From Paragyromitra xinjiangensis (lineage: Eukaryota > Ascomycota > Pezizomycetes > Pezizales > Discinaceae): DNA of 64,000 bases. Below, one piece after another: positions 1-18,500 of the stretch. Under the pieces are notes generated by a model. That model worked only from the letters and a program-made list of their open reading frames with translations. It was not told the DNA's origin and searched no databases. The stretch's first letter is position 1, and each line of letters opens with the position of its first letter. The DNA lies in contig JBCAMK010000014.1 in the NCBI GenBank assembly GCA_038503065.1, forward strand, positions 930,001 to 994,000, read 5' to 3'. Made by a program: the position numbers and the translations under genes.

Positions 1-216
1 ACTCCTACTTTCACATAAAGACATACACACCCCCGCATCCGAGTGCTCAAATACCCAGTCACATATATCATCAGCGCCAATTGAGGTCCGGCTATCCCTC
101 CACCAACCCCCAGCTCTTTCAAAGCCCAGCTTGTAATTTTTCTCAGATCCATTCCAGCGATAAATATCCTTCCATTCCACTTCTCGTCATTCTTACCATA
201 TTGCGACGCTGCGCCT

Positions 217-450
217 ATGAATAAGCTTCTAAGACACAGCCACAGCCAAAATGTAGGACGGATCACTACTTTTGTCAGTTGTATTATTGCTGCGGTTGCA
301 ACTATCGTCCTTGCTTTAGTTTTCATCAAGACGTTTCTCGGTGACTGTAAGAGGGTCATATGTCAAGAGAAAGAGAAGCGGAGGGCTAAAGAAGCTACGC
401 AGGATGGGGTTTTTACAGAGGCGGACGAAGGAATCGAACCTAGAAATTAG
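217..450 (+). CDS. Possible small single-pass membrane protein (77 aa)
   Basis: This is an uninterrupted ATG-to-stop frame of 77 codons. Residues about 16-40 form one strongly hydrophobic stretch (TTFVSCIIAAVATIVLALVF), followed by a basic and then an acidic hydrophilic tail, consistent with a small single-pass membrane protein. A pyrimidine-rich leader precedes the ATG. I recognise no family. An overlapping frame at 341-562 is open too but looks like a shadow. The frame is short enough to be chance, and the only positive evidence is the well-formed transmembrane segment. Confidence 0.3.
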   Translation: MNKLLRHSHSQNVGRITTFVSCIIAAVATIVLALVFIKTFLGDCKRVICQEKEKRRAKEATQDGVFTEADEGIEPRN

Positions 451-3400
451 CCCAAAGGGGGACTACATGGAGGGTAGGGGGATGGGAGATAGAGACAAGT
501 ATAAAGATGCTCTGATGGCTACATCTTTTCGAAGGGGAAATAAAAGTTTGGGCTGTCTGTAGCGTATTCGAGATGATCTAGCCACAGTCATATTTGATGC
601 TTTAGTCAGGGTGTTTTGTTGCACTCTTTCCTTTACTTCTTTGTTAGTAGTTCGGGGAGACCTTGATTTCTGGGGCCTAGGGTGAGAGTTTCCTTTGATT
701 CAAACCCTATTGTATGTTCTCGAGGCGGAGTTAGATACGTCTATGCGTATAGGAAGAGGCTATTCCTAATTAGTCACTATGGTTAATTGGTTGTTCAGAT
801 TACGGAAACTGTATTCTATATGCATGTATTATACTAGAAAACCTTGTTATAATTCGCCAAATACCTACACGGAGATTCCCAAAAGCCTCGTGGGGTATTG
901 AGCGCAATATCTAGTTATGCCAAGCTAATGAAGATTAGACAAGTTAATTTGAGGAAACGTAATTTCTCGGAAAAGGGACCTACTATTATATATCTTACCT
1001 GCTTATCCCGGGCCCATCAAGAGTCTACAAGTAAAAATAAAATGATGGTAATGAGACAAGAGGTCGATGCTTGCCTAGGACCTGTAGATACGTATTGCGT
1101 CACCCCCATCATTATATCTCACTCGTTACTCCAGCTAGGTTTTTTTTTCCCCGCCTTTTTTTCGTTTTAGTTTGCCACATTAAGTAGGTATTACTTCGAG
1201 CGTTATTCCCATTAATATTAACATTAGGGATATATCACAAGAAGAGGCAAACCATTGCAGTGCTTCTACTGACAACAGGCTATCAGTAGGGAACTCCTGT
1301 AACCTTCCCCACTTTTTTTTCCTATCCCACTTAGATTCATGAATTTCTCTCAGCAACAGTAGACATGCGTTATATAAAACGAAATCTGGGCCAGCCGACG
1401 CACATGTTGCTGTGCAAATAGTTGTCAATACCTAACGCATGAAGTCAATGCGTGGAGATTGATGTCTCTAAGCTAACATCACCAGATATCTAACCTCTTA
1501 TAGAGTAGCTCAATTCGAATACGATGCCTTGGATCTCACTGATGTTGAAATCCGCCGCCAAAAACACACTCAACACAGTCCCTCGTTCCTTACTGAAGGT
1601 AAGTAAACCTAGCGAAACACTCAGAAGTTTCGAAAATCTACCGCAGTCGAACTTTAGTCCTCTGTCTATACCTTTAGGACTACATGTAATTCTGCTTCAT
1701 GCCTTGACCTAATGAATACATGTATGGCCCCTTGATAGATAGCGAGGATACTACCCAAAAAGAATTCGGAGGAGAACTCTTGGCCTAACTAGGATTACGA
1801 GCGAAATCAGTTCAAGTTTGTTATCTAGTATAATTAGGGGGGAAGCTTTAATAGTTAAGAGGTAGTTGGGGGATATTAAAGCAACAAAAAGTTACATGCA
1901 GCCACTACTTTAGGAGATGGCGCGATGCGTGGATAGGGAATAGGGAGAAGGCACCACGTGACAGAGTTCCTTAGTAGTCTCTGTTTGCCAAGCGTGATAC
2001 TACATGTAGCCTTGAAGTTATTATGAAGGGTTTTTTCGGCTAGCATATGTATTCAACTACTTTGTGAAATCTAAAATGTTTTTAACAACCCTAAAACAGT
2101 TGCTTGGTGTTCTTATAGAGCTCTAAAATCTTAGCCCGTAGAATCTATTCCTACCAACAAACCGCTATTAGCCACGGCTAATACACTTAGTTATCCGACT
2201 GTAATAAACCATCCCAATTATTATGTAAATATAAGAAGATGGCGGCACACCAACCACCAAGGTTATGGTGCTCTTAACGCTTAACGCTTAACGCGCCTAT
2301 GTATACGTATCGGCTTGAGATTATCTGAGCGTGCACTAGGCCCACCTCTGCAAAACCGAACATATTGCCATCCCTAGACACGCAAGTGTTAGGGGCATAG
2401 CCTTTAGTTGTACTTGACTTCTTAGCTCGTTCTCGTTTTTTTTCCTCCTGTCTATTGAAGGGCCAAAGGCGCGGGTTCAATTGACGATTTCAACCTATTT
2501 GATAAGGATTGACTAACTATCAAACGGTTGCCAAGGTAAGTTTTCTTCAGAAGGGATCAGGCCGTTTTGCTTAAATGGTCGGAGCTACAGTCGCACCTCG
2601 TTATCCCAGACACCAAGAATCCAGTGGATCTCACATGGGATAGCAAATTTATTCTGCAGTAGAAAAAATGTTTTGGTCAGGGCATTTTGTACGGGGTAGC
2701 AAGGGGTTTGGAATACCGAGTTCCGGCATAGCGAGGTGCGACTGTACAAGCTACCTCTTGGCAACCGTGTAAGCCTCCTGTCGAGTATTTTCCGCTTGTC
2801 AGGTGAACGCTTCCTGCATACAAATCCGAACCTAAAGACCTTGCGCGAGCCCACCATGTTGGAAGGATCTGTCGGTGAGGGTGCCGGTGAAGGGAAAGAG
2901 CTTGTTGGTGAAGTGACAAGGTTGACGATGCGGGTGCACTTGCCAATTTCTTAATAGGAGAAAATCATTGCCGAGTTCCTTGGGCAAATAAAAAACAGCA
3001 CCTAGATTGTGTTACTATGATGATTTCATAAGGCAGATACTCATCGGTTGGATACCAGGTTTGGGTGAGATTTTGCGCGAGATAGAAAGATATCTGAGAC
3101 ACTAGATTGATTTTAGTGGTGAAAAATTTCGTGAAGAATCCGCACGGCGAAGATCCGAGACAGTGCGATCCGACATAGCCTATTGATCCGCTATTCTACC
3201 TCCACGTCCCAGTCTGAGCACCGTTTCGTCGCTTGGACTTAAAACCAGGTTCATTGCCTACCATGAAGATAATCTCCGTCCTTGCTTGGTAAAGACAAGC
3301 TTACTGGGAATGGTTAAGTTCTACCGCGTCAGATATGTCCCTGTGTCTTTGGTTGTGGGCTTTGATCAAGGAATTTAAGCCTGAGCAGTACACTACCAGC

Positions 3401-3594
3401 ATTATTACCCCTTACCAGCCCCTGGTTGAATCTCGTATCTTAACTCGTGAATCTGAATGGAAGATAAATCCGTCTTTAAGTTTTGATATCCCCTCCTTTG
3501 GCAAATTACATCTTGTAGCAAAACATATCTGCCTATCCACTACCTACCTATCAACTACGCTTTCTCTTGAAGATAGACCTTGAACCAGACAACC
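451..3594. other. Gene-poor region with one TIR element
   Basis: No convincing coding region was found on either strand; the open frames are short and low in complexity. It contains the 157-bp terminal-inverted-repeat element at 2588-2744 and three copies of the palindrome TACATGTA (1681-1688, 1717-1724, 2001-2008). I saw no tRNA or 5S rRNA. Confidence 0.6.
2588..2744. mobile_element. 157-bp MITE-like element flanked by TA
   Basis: The ends are inverted copies of each other. The left end reads CAGTCGCACCTCGTTATCCC and the reverse complement of the right end reads CAGTCGCACCTCGCTATGCC, which is 18 of 20 matches. A TA dinucleotide lies directly outside both ends (2586-2587 and 2745-2746), as expected for the target duplication of Tc1/mariner/pogo elements. 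The interior is non-coding. This makes it a likely non-autonomous miniature element of that superfamily. The assignment rests on ends and target site only; no transposase is in the window. Confidence 0.7.
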
Positions 3595-3867
3595 ATGTCT
3601 TTTAAGCATGAAGCAACAGCTCTTGTTATCACTCTCGTTTTGATCACACTATCATCAATATCATCTGTTTCTGCCGCTCCTCTTGACCCGCACGTCACAC
3701 TACCATACATCACTCGTCATCAAAATGTCCAAGGGGTATCATCGGGGGGTTGTAAAATCAAGAGCGGGCATATCGTTGGGGCTGCTCTCAGTGGAACTCT
3801 GTTTGCGATGGCTTATGGGTTGCTCGCAGCTTGGAAAGCTTGGGAAGAAATGTGGGGACTACATTAG
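3595..3867 (+). CDS. Small protein with signal peptide and one membrane segment (90 aa)
   Basis: The ATG at 3595 opens a 90-codon frame. It begins with a textbook signal peptide: a basic start, a hydrophobic core (ALVITLVLITLSS), then SVSA followed by APLDP, a good signal-peptidase site near residue 27. A second hydrophobic segment rich in Gly and Ala lies at residues about 59-80 (VGAALSGTLFAMAYGLLAAW). The mature product would be a secreted or membrane-anchored peptide of about 60 residues with a single cysteine. I do not recognise a family. An upstream TTG extends the frame by five codons, but the ATG is the natural start. The signal peptide makes this more believable than other short frames nearby. 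Confidence 0.5.
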   Translation: MSFKHEATALVITLVLITLSSISSVSAAPLDPHVTLPYITRHQNVQGVSSGGCKIKSGHIVGAALSGTLFAMAYGLLAAWKAWEEMWGLH

Positions 3868-10371
<6,504 letters not shown>

Positions 10372-13354
10372 ATTATAGAGGAAGGATAGATCACGAAGAG
10401 AACTAAATGGTTGGGGTTTGGCGGAGCTAGGATTTATTTGTTTTTTTCCCTTTGCATTTTTTGTTTCCCTTCCTTTTTTATCTCTTCTAAAAGTACTTGC
10501 CTTTCATAAAAACTTTCGTCTGAAAGAGAATTTGGGGAATAAACAAAGTGGCTATGTTTACTTATCTGCAAATTGCGGTTCTTCTTTTCCCTTCGTGTGC
10601 CATCATAGCTGTTGGATTTTGCTTGCTGTATACGTTTAAGCTTTAGATCCCAATCGTGCTTGTTTTTCCCCTAGCACACAGAGCAATACACATCACTATC
10701 AGCTATGATCACCTGCGACCTTCTCTAGCTAGAACATTCAGGCTTTAAGGCCAGAGATATATTCCCCAACCCCCAACTTTAGCCCGACTATAGCCTTTAA
10801 AAGGTCATAGGTTCATAGGCATTCTACCTTTGTTTACTATCATTTAATCTTCAACACTTGATACAATCCTTCATCGTTCCACTTCTCACCTTCCTCCTTC
10901 GATTGGCGATAGCTCACTATACACCCATCCAGCGCTATATATAGTTATTCCACAACCGGCGTGGGGAGGTTGCTTTTGGCGTCACCACCTCGCCTAGTGC
11001 CTAAGCGTAATATACTTGTGCTTTCGCAAGATTTCAATTACCTAAACAAGTATGTCCAAGCTTTTAAATGCTTACCATCATCTCACTGTAACCAACCTGC
11101 ACAACAGTTAGTCAGTTAGTCAGTTAATTACCAAGCAGTTATATTCCTATTTCAAACCAGAAACTATGGAGAAACCCTAGGGAAACAATACTCTATGAAA
11201 TCACCTCCGTTCACCCTATTAATATCGCTTATCTCGCGTCTTCTAATCACCTTCCGTAGGACCGGGAAAAGCGAACCGTAGAAAGAGAACCAGCCCGAAC
11301 AAATCACCCCTCTATAGCTGGTGGTATCACGAGTCCTTCATACCTTTGGATAGTCACCCCCAACATATAATTACAAATACGGATAGCAATGCCCGGAGCC
11401 CCTCTAGAAACTTCTCAACAAAGTTTGCCACCCTCCAGTAGTACGTATAGGAAGTCCGGCAACGCTAGTAAGATGCCGAGTGACTGACGATGACCTCTAG
11501 ATATAGGAATAAGCTACATATTGCATTCAGGCATCTACATCTAGGAGCACTGATAACGCAGCCTTAGGGGGCCGGTACATCCTATCTCTTCTGGTTTTGG
11601 AGCTGTAGATATCATGACTCAGGCCAGAAACGCAATAATTCCAAATTATAGCTAATGTCTTCACACTCATAGTTCTGTGATTCAGTGACTTTTCCTACCA
11701 CATGCACTCCACAATCACCTCAACGCTTATTTACTCCTAAAACGATACTTATGACTGCATGGTATCAATCCTAGATCAAGCTTTCACACACCTGAACGTG
11801 ACTTTGAATCGATTTATCTTCGGTTCTAAATTCGTCAAAGACGCGTTATAGTGTTACGAATCATCAACATGGTTCAGTAAACTAAACGACCTGTGTTCAC
11901 CCCGCATTTCTTCAGCCCGGCTAAGCACCGGATCGTGAGGTGAGCAGATAGGTTGAAATTGCCTGTAGAGGTATAAGTTAGAGACGAAATTTGACTCGAT
12001 ATGGTGAGATATGGAAGCGGGACGACAAGCAGCCGTATAAATGGCTACGAGGCTATACCTCAGCCAAATGAGCGCAACTACACGGCATAGCCTCCATGTG
12101 ACTCAAACCACTTGCCTAACCGGTCAAAATCTCGATTCTCGTTGTATCTCACGGACCGTCACGGAAGGACTAATCTGATCAGATGCTCCCTCGTTTTTTT
12201 TTCTCCCCGTTGACCCGGAAAGCACCTGTTACCCCTAGTCAGCAGAGCTCAGAAGACTGCAGCAAATCATCACATCTTGCATTATTCTCGAGAAGACACA
12301 CCTTGATCAATGACTAAGTCTTAATTGTAAAGGTAGTAGGCCGGATAGCTAGTAATACAGTAGTATAGTTATAAAAGAAAAGAAAAAAAATCACTAGATA
12401 AATAAATCCATAGCAACCATTCTAGATACAGTATCATAATACACCAACCTTCCTTGCATAGACCCATATTATCAAGTACTTCCCCAAAACAAATAAAACA
12501 CCATTCATGACGGGCTTCATCCCAAAGCCACATACAGGTACATAATCCATAAACACTTTCATAATGTTACAATAATGTGGCAAGCAAGCAACAGCAAGCA
12601 AAAACAAAGAACACCCCCGATGCAACAAAAAGCAAATATAACGCCGTTCTCTCCCAATATGATTCATATCTTTCTCTTTACTCTACCCAGTGCGCGCTCG
12701 AAAAAAACAAAATAGACAAGCTGCCAGCGCATAAAAGCAAAAAAAAAGCCAAAGCACCCGTCTTGGGTCGCATCCTAAAACTGTAAAAAGCAAATATAGA
12801 AAAGGGAAGGTAACAATGAAAGCTATACAGCGCAATAAAAAACAGAAATAAAAGGGAATGTAAACAAGGCTAAAACAATAATACAAATGTTAGAATGTAA
12901 TAGAACCGCAAAGAAGAAAAAATCATCCCGAACATTCCAAGTATCGAATATGGTGACGATGGGATGGGAAAACGGTAAACGCCGAAAACAAGCCGCCGAA
13001 ATCGGCAACCGAGTAAGTGGAACGAGGCCGCCTGGAAAACTCGTTCTCATGGTGTCCCATGCTTTGATGTGGTGCAGGTAACAGAAGTGGGACCTTAATG
13101 ACGTCATGCGGTAACTATTCTTGGCACACCCTGTCCTTCCATGCAGTTTTCCACCACAACCTTCTAGCGCGAGGCGAGCAAGAAAAACAGAGACAACCGC
13201 TGATCAAACTTGGATGTATGCCGATTTATTGCCTTGATTGGCGACACCAACAGGATTTTGTTTTCGCAAAGTAAATCGGTGTCGTTCTCCATCATCATCA
13301 TCATCTATCGTCATCGAGAAAATGAAAAGGAGACAATTGACTATGTGGATCAAT
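10372..13354. other. Intergenic, no gene seen
   Basis: About 3 kb between the AROM stop and the 3' end of the zinc-finger gene. Short frames at 12434-13107 on both strands sit in A-rich DNA that is probably 3' UTR or terminator sequence of the minus-strand gene. Nothing else was recognised; no tRNA-like B box with a matching arm was found. Confidence 0.5.
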
Positions 13355-15569
13355 TTATTTATCGATACCGTGCTTAACCTAGATGTAGAGTATTAGCAAA
13401 AGTTGTCATCATGCCAAGGCGAACCAATACCAAACAGTCTGCAGTGCCTCGCAGACCACTTGATCTTGATTCGTTATCAAATTAGGAGTGATTTACCTTC
13501 TTGTGACGCGTGAGTGCATCTTGTCTGGAAAACGTCTTCTCATCATTGCAGATTTCGCACCGGACTTTCTCGCGGTGGGTATTGTGAATGGTGTCTTCAT
13601 GGCGAGTAAGATCGTAAGGCCGAGAAAAGACTGTGTTGCAAGGCTTGTTCGTCGTAGGATTGATGCGAGTGCACCTGTGTGGGCCTGGATGATGTGACTT
13701 CGCGATCCCGTCGCCGCGGCTACCCGGGGTCGTTTGTCTATGAGCCTCCCGTCTGTGTTTCGCCATCTTGTTGGTTGTAGGAAACCGTTGTGTGCAACCA
13801 GGTACGGTACAAGTGTAACCTCCCCTATTTGCCTTAGACTCGGAGGGCTTGGAAAGAGGCGAACTGGCAGGTTGGTAGTCGTAATCGCCCTCGTCTTCAA
13901 CGATAGTCTGTTGAGACGTAGGATCAGACGGCTCCTCGCTGTGCCTGTTGCTCATCACATTGTAGCCATAATGGAACTCAAGAGGTGTAAAGGGCTGGTT
14001 TCCGTTGGGCGAAAACATCGGACCATTGTAGCTCATGCTCGCATCGCTCTCTCTTCGGCTTGTTGCCATGCTCCCAAAGCTCTCTTCCCTCTTGAGACCA
14101 TAGCTTTGCTCTGTCTGTGCGTCTTCTTCGTCTTCGTCCACTGAGCCCTTGTGGCTACTGTGAACGCTGCCATTCTGAGAATACTCATCCTCTTGGGCAA
14201 AAAGGCTACCCTTAATACCCTCCTGAGAAGGCTCGTGGTATTCGATGTAGGCATCCTTAGGAGAAATTGTCTTGGGTGCATCTCCAAGAGCGCTATACTC
14301 CTCTTGCATTTTTCTTTGCAGCGCTGCACGTTCAACCTCTGCCTCTTGCTCCCGCTGAGCGCGAGCTGTGGGAAATCCAACAGCCGACAAGGCGCTAGAC
14401 CGCGAAGGCGATGCAGGGACGGAGAATTGAGCACCGCGAGCAGGATAGAACGGTGAGTTTGCGCGGAAGGGGGAATGATCGCGAGGCAATGTTGACGTAG
14501 AACTCAGTGTATGCTGTTTCTGCGCTTGCTGGTACAGAATTGGGAGTTTTGAAGGTGTCGTACAGACTGTTGGCTGCTGAACGGTGTGCGTAGTGCCTGG
14601 AGCGACACTAGGATTGTACAGCTCGTCTTGCATCGCGTCGGAAATGGTTCTTGGCCCAAGTTTAGGAATAGGCGTGTGGATTTCTGATTCGGAGAGTAAG
14701 TATTGTTCCATCCACAAATCAACAAAATCATAGTCATAGGCTTCCATACGAACTGCAGACACTGAAGCACCACATCCCTCGCCGTGAGCAGATTCTGGCG
14801 AAGCGATGGGAGTAGTGGGCGAGTGCAAGTCCACATCCGACATTGAAAGTCTCGAAGATGTTGAGAACTGATGATGAGGAGACAAAGCAGGTGGCTCGTC
14901 ATCATCAGAGTGATGTTGCAGGACTTGCTGGGTTCTGGCCATTATCAACGGTTGGTTGTTGTATTGCCGTGATGGAGCCTGCAGGAAGTGTTGAGGCTGT
15001 TCGGGATAGTAGGCATGCAACCCAGACTGAGCAACCGACGACTCGGGCTGCGGCACGCCAATGGCGTAGACGTTGTTAAACCGAGACTGAGGTGTAGGGG
15101 AGTTCCTAGACCCGAAGGGCGACTCGTATCTCCGATTGATCCGTGGCTTCTGGTCGGCGGAGATAGGGAACCCATCGTCGTACAACTGAAAGTCTTGGGG
15201 TGAGTGGTCGGCGGACATGATGGCTACCCTGGAAGGTGACGAAGCTGGTGTAGAGTGGGTAGATATTGAGGTAGCAATGGTGATGGGAGATGTCGGTTCA
15301 GAAGCTCTGTGAAGGTTGATGTGAGGATTGATAGACAAAGGTCTCTGCACAGGCATAGTAGTTGTGTAGGAGTTGGGCAGTTGAGCGAAGTCTAGCGAAG
15401 GTTGGAAGCTATCGTCAGGGAAGCCGTTCTCGAAGTCTTGCTCCAACTTTTGCCTCTTCTCAGCAGCAGTGAGTGGTGATGGGTAGTAGTGAAGAGAGTT
15501 ATAAGGATATGGGTAAGGAGCAGTAGTATAGATAGAATTGTAGTTGCGAGGGGGTGAAGGGGCTCTCAT
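13355..15569 (-). CDS. rpn4: C2H2 zinc-finger transcription factor, Rpn4-like
   Basis: The main exon is 13497-15569; a 118-bp intron (13379-13496) and a terminal exon 13355-13378 give about 698 aa. Three C-terminal C2H2 fingers are visible: CTVPGC...HRREAH; C-x10-C with CNTVFSRPYDLTRHEDTIH; and CEIC...FSRQDALTRH ending in VKH. The second and third fingers match the fungal Rpn4 signature; Rpn4 in yeast activates proteasome genes. The rest is low-complexity and rich in Ser, Pro and Gln, with an acidic patch (VDEDEEDAQTEQ), as in an activator. The intron has a good donor (GTAAAT) and a GCTAAT branch near TCTAG. If it is retained, the protein ends VNHS and still keeps the last zinc ligand. Identity as a C2H2 factor is firm; orthology to Rpn4 is from remembered family signature. 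Confidence 0.75.
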
Positions 15570-18500
15570 GCTGATGAAGGGAGGAGATATGAGTATAGAT
15601 TGAGGGGGGTAGGGTAGGGTAGATGAGAGGGGGTAGATAGATGGAAGAGGCGAGAAAGAGGATCGAGGTAAGCGGTGATGACAGGAGGCTTTATGAGACG
15701 AAGGAAGTGTGGTGATGATGATGTGGGTGTGGGTCGTTCGTTTCTCCGGATAAGGTTGAATGACGCCGACGCTCTAGTGACCAAGACAGAAATGTTAGTC
15801 CACCACTCACAAGCTCATATAATGAATGAGTAAGTTCGCCCTTCCCCGACCCACCCCCTTTCGCGTCCTCGGGGTGTGCGAGACGTTGGGCTGGCTCGCT
15901 GCGGGCTGTTGCGGGCAGCGGGCTTGCTTGCTCGCTGCCTGCTGCTGCTTGCTGCTTCCCACCCGTCTGTCTGTCCCAGATAGAGAAATGGTCGAACCTA
16001 CTAGAATAGCTGGATACACGCAATTCCCAGCACACCTGATCAATTACCAATACGATTGCTCGGACTCAATTGTATCCTGCGTCTCCAATAAATGCTTCGT
16101 GGCGGTCGAGGACGTGTTCGTTTCGCTGTTCTAGCTGCAGAATAGTCGTCGTAGTCCTGAGGCTGAGCGGCGTTCTTGTTCTTAACGAGAGTTGTAGAGA
16201 TCGACTCCAGCTATAGTGACAAGCTCCTTGTGTAGCAAGGTGTTTACTGTTAAGCGTGAAGGCCATCGCGGGGTGGGTGTATATATGCATCGGGTCCAGA
16301 GGTAGTGGTGGGGTGTCGCAGCACGAAAAAAATCTGCGTCATAGAAGCGAGGTAGGTCCGGTTCTGGCTGGAGCTACCAGGAGATGTGTACGCCTCAACT
16401 GCCCGTTGTCACCCACGCTTCCCGCTGCTCTAGCCTCATAGCCTCACTGCTGCACCATTCTCAGGTCACCCACTCTCCAACCGGAAAGCTTTCTACACAC
16501 CCATTCCCCAGTCGCGAAAGCGGGAAGAGAAAGAAAAAAAAAGAAGAAAATCGCATGCCCTTACAAATCTGAAATCGCGCTCTATTTGGGTAATTTTTAT
16601 CCCAAAGCTGATAATAACGCAAATCTAACCAATCCCCACTCTTCCCCTGCACGCTCCAGCAATCGAGAAAGAACTCGACCGCCCGTAACCCACGCGGAGT
16701 TATGCGAGCGGAATCCGAGCGGCCTTATTTTTAGGATACCCCACATAACTGCACCTACTGTCAGTCCCATGGAAACTTGCGTGGGTAGGGCCACACATGC
16801 ACTGCCACTGCCAGCAACAGCAACAGCAAACCAGCCCAACAGCCTCACAAAATTATGCCGAGGTATCTGATCTGTGGCTCGCACCCCCAACAACGCTCGT
16901 GAAAGCTGCGCGGCTCGCCGCGGAGAAACAGCGGACTCCCTGCAGCCACATGCGAGCATCAATCGCGCCCCGCAAAAACACTGGTCCCCCCCCCCAATCG
17001 CCCAATCACCATCAACGCAAAACAGCGCCAGCGTAAACCGGTGTATCTTGCAGAGGCCCAGATTTCCACTATCCGTCCCTCATCGTGCGATACGCCGCGC
17101 TTATTCCTTGAGCCGTGCATACAATAGATGCCTTATTTTTCCAAGTCCATGGTCTGAAGGCTTAGTCCATAAAGCCCATGCAATCAAGACACGGCGAAAC
17201 TATCTTTCTTCCTTCCCCCTTCAGATGCGTCTTACCCTTGTAAGGATGCACATTCTCGTAATTAATTGAATTTGTTTCCGCTACTCTACGCAGCCTGAAT
17301 ATTCCCCTCATCGTCTTACTGGCCCGGAAACATATTGCACGACAAATAATATCGGGGTAATCGGTACTCGGGGTTACCGAGAGTAAGAGTAAACGCAGGC
17401 CCCACTCGAATGCCAGTTTCTGACCGGATCACGGACCAATATTTGACCTCTGCCATGTATCGTGCGTATAGATCGGAAGATACGTGAGATTTACGAGATA
17501 CCTACATACTACCCTCTCCTGATGATCGTGCCCCAAGTCACGGGTAGGTCACGTTTTACTGAAAGGGAGCTTGAGACAGGCCACCGTCTGGCAACAAAGA
17601 AACTGGCCAACTGCCTGCTCTAGCTCTTTGACAAAGAATACATGTAGTCTTTAGCGCTGTATCGTACTCGTACTGCCGTGGAACTCGTACTACCGTGAAA
17701 GGAAACAGGTCAGTCAGTCAGTCAGTCAGTCAGACCCTAGGCCCGCGGTCATGCTCGGCTATCGTCCCGAATATTTCTAATATCATCCTACTAGAGATCG
17801 CAATTTTCCTCGCCTATTCTAAAGATTATAAGAGTTTATTCATCTGCCTGCCTTTTTCGTTCCGCCCCTTGTACCCACTGTAAGCACTACGGAACTACAG
17901 GTATCTGTAAGCACTGTAATTGACACTGGCGCGAGAGGTGGATGGTCTTGTCCTCTGAGTCTCCAGGAACTCGGGTCCAGCTCGCGGATAAGCGAGAAGT
18001 TGGCAGAAACTACGACTAGTTAGGATAAGCCACGGCTCCTCCTTTTCACCGGAGTGTCTCCGATTAACCCCCTCCTCCTGCAGCTTTGTGGATGGCCCAG
18101 AGCCATCTCGCAGAAAGCCCTTCTGAGATCTTTCCATGCATGCTTCTAGCGGGAATCTGCGCGACAATATGCGCCTCGCCTTCCGACTAGCCGCTCTGGA
18201 CTTGATTGTATCGTCCAGACCACGAGGTCGAGGCAGGTGGTGTGCGCCCATTGGACCACAACCCAGCACAAATTTTTCAGATGCGATGCTTGTGTGGATC
18301 AACTACCGTACCAGGGAATGCTACCCTGGAAAAAGAAAAAATATCACAGATCCCTGCATGATTCCAAAAATTTCTTCTCCTGTGCTAATGCACTCTGTGT
18401 GAAAGTTTTTTTTTTTGGTCCCGACCGGAAAACAATCAGGAGAAGCTCCCTATATCAAATAACTTGCTCATACGATAGGGTGCCTGTTTTGTTCGTAGAT

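Noticed and set aside
430..441. tRNA B-box-like sequence on the minus strand (GGTTCGATTCC)
   Set aside because: The flanking bases do not form a T-arm stem and no A box or acceptor stem pairs with it.
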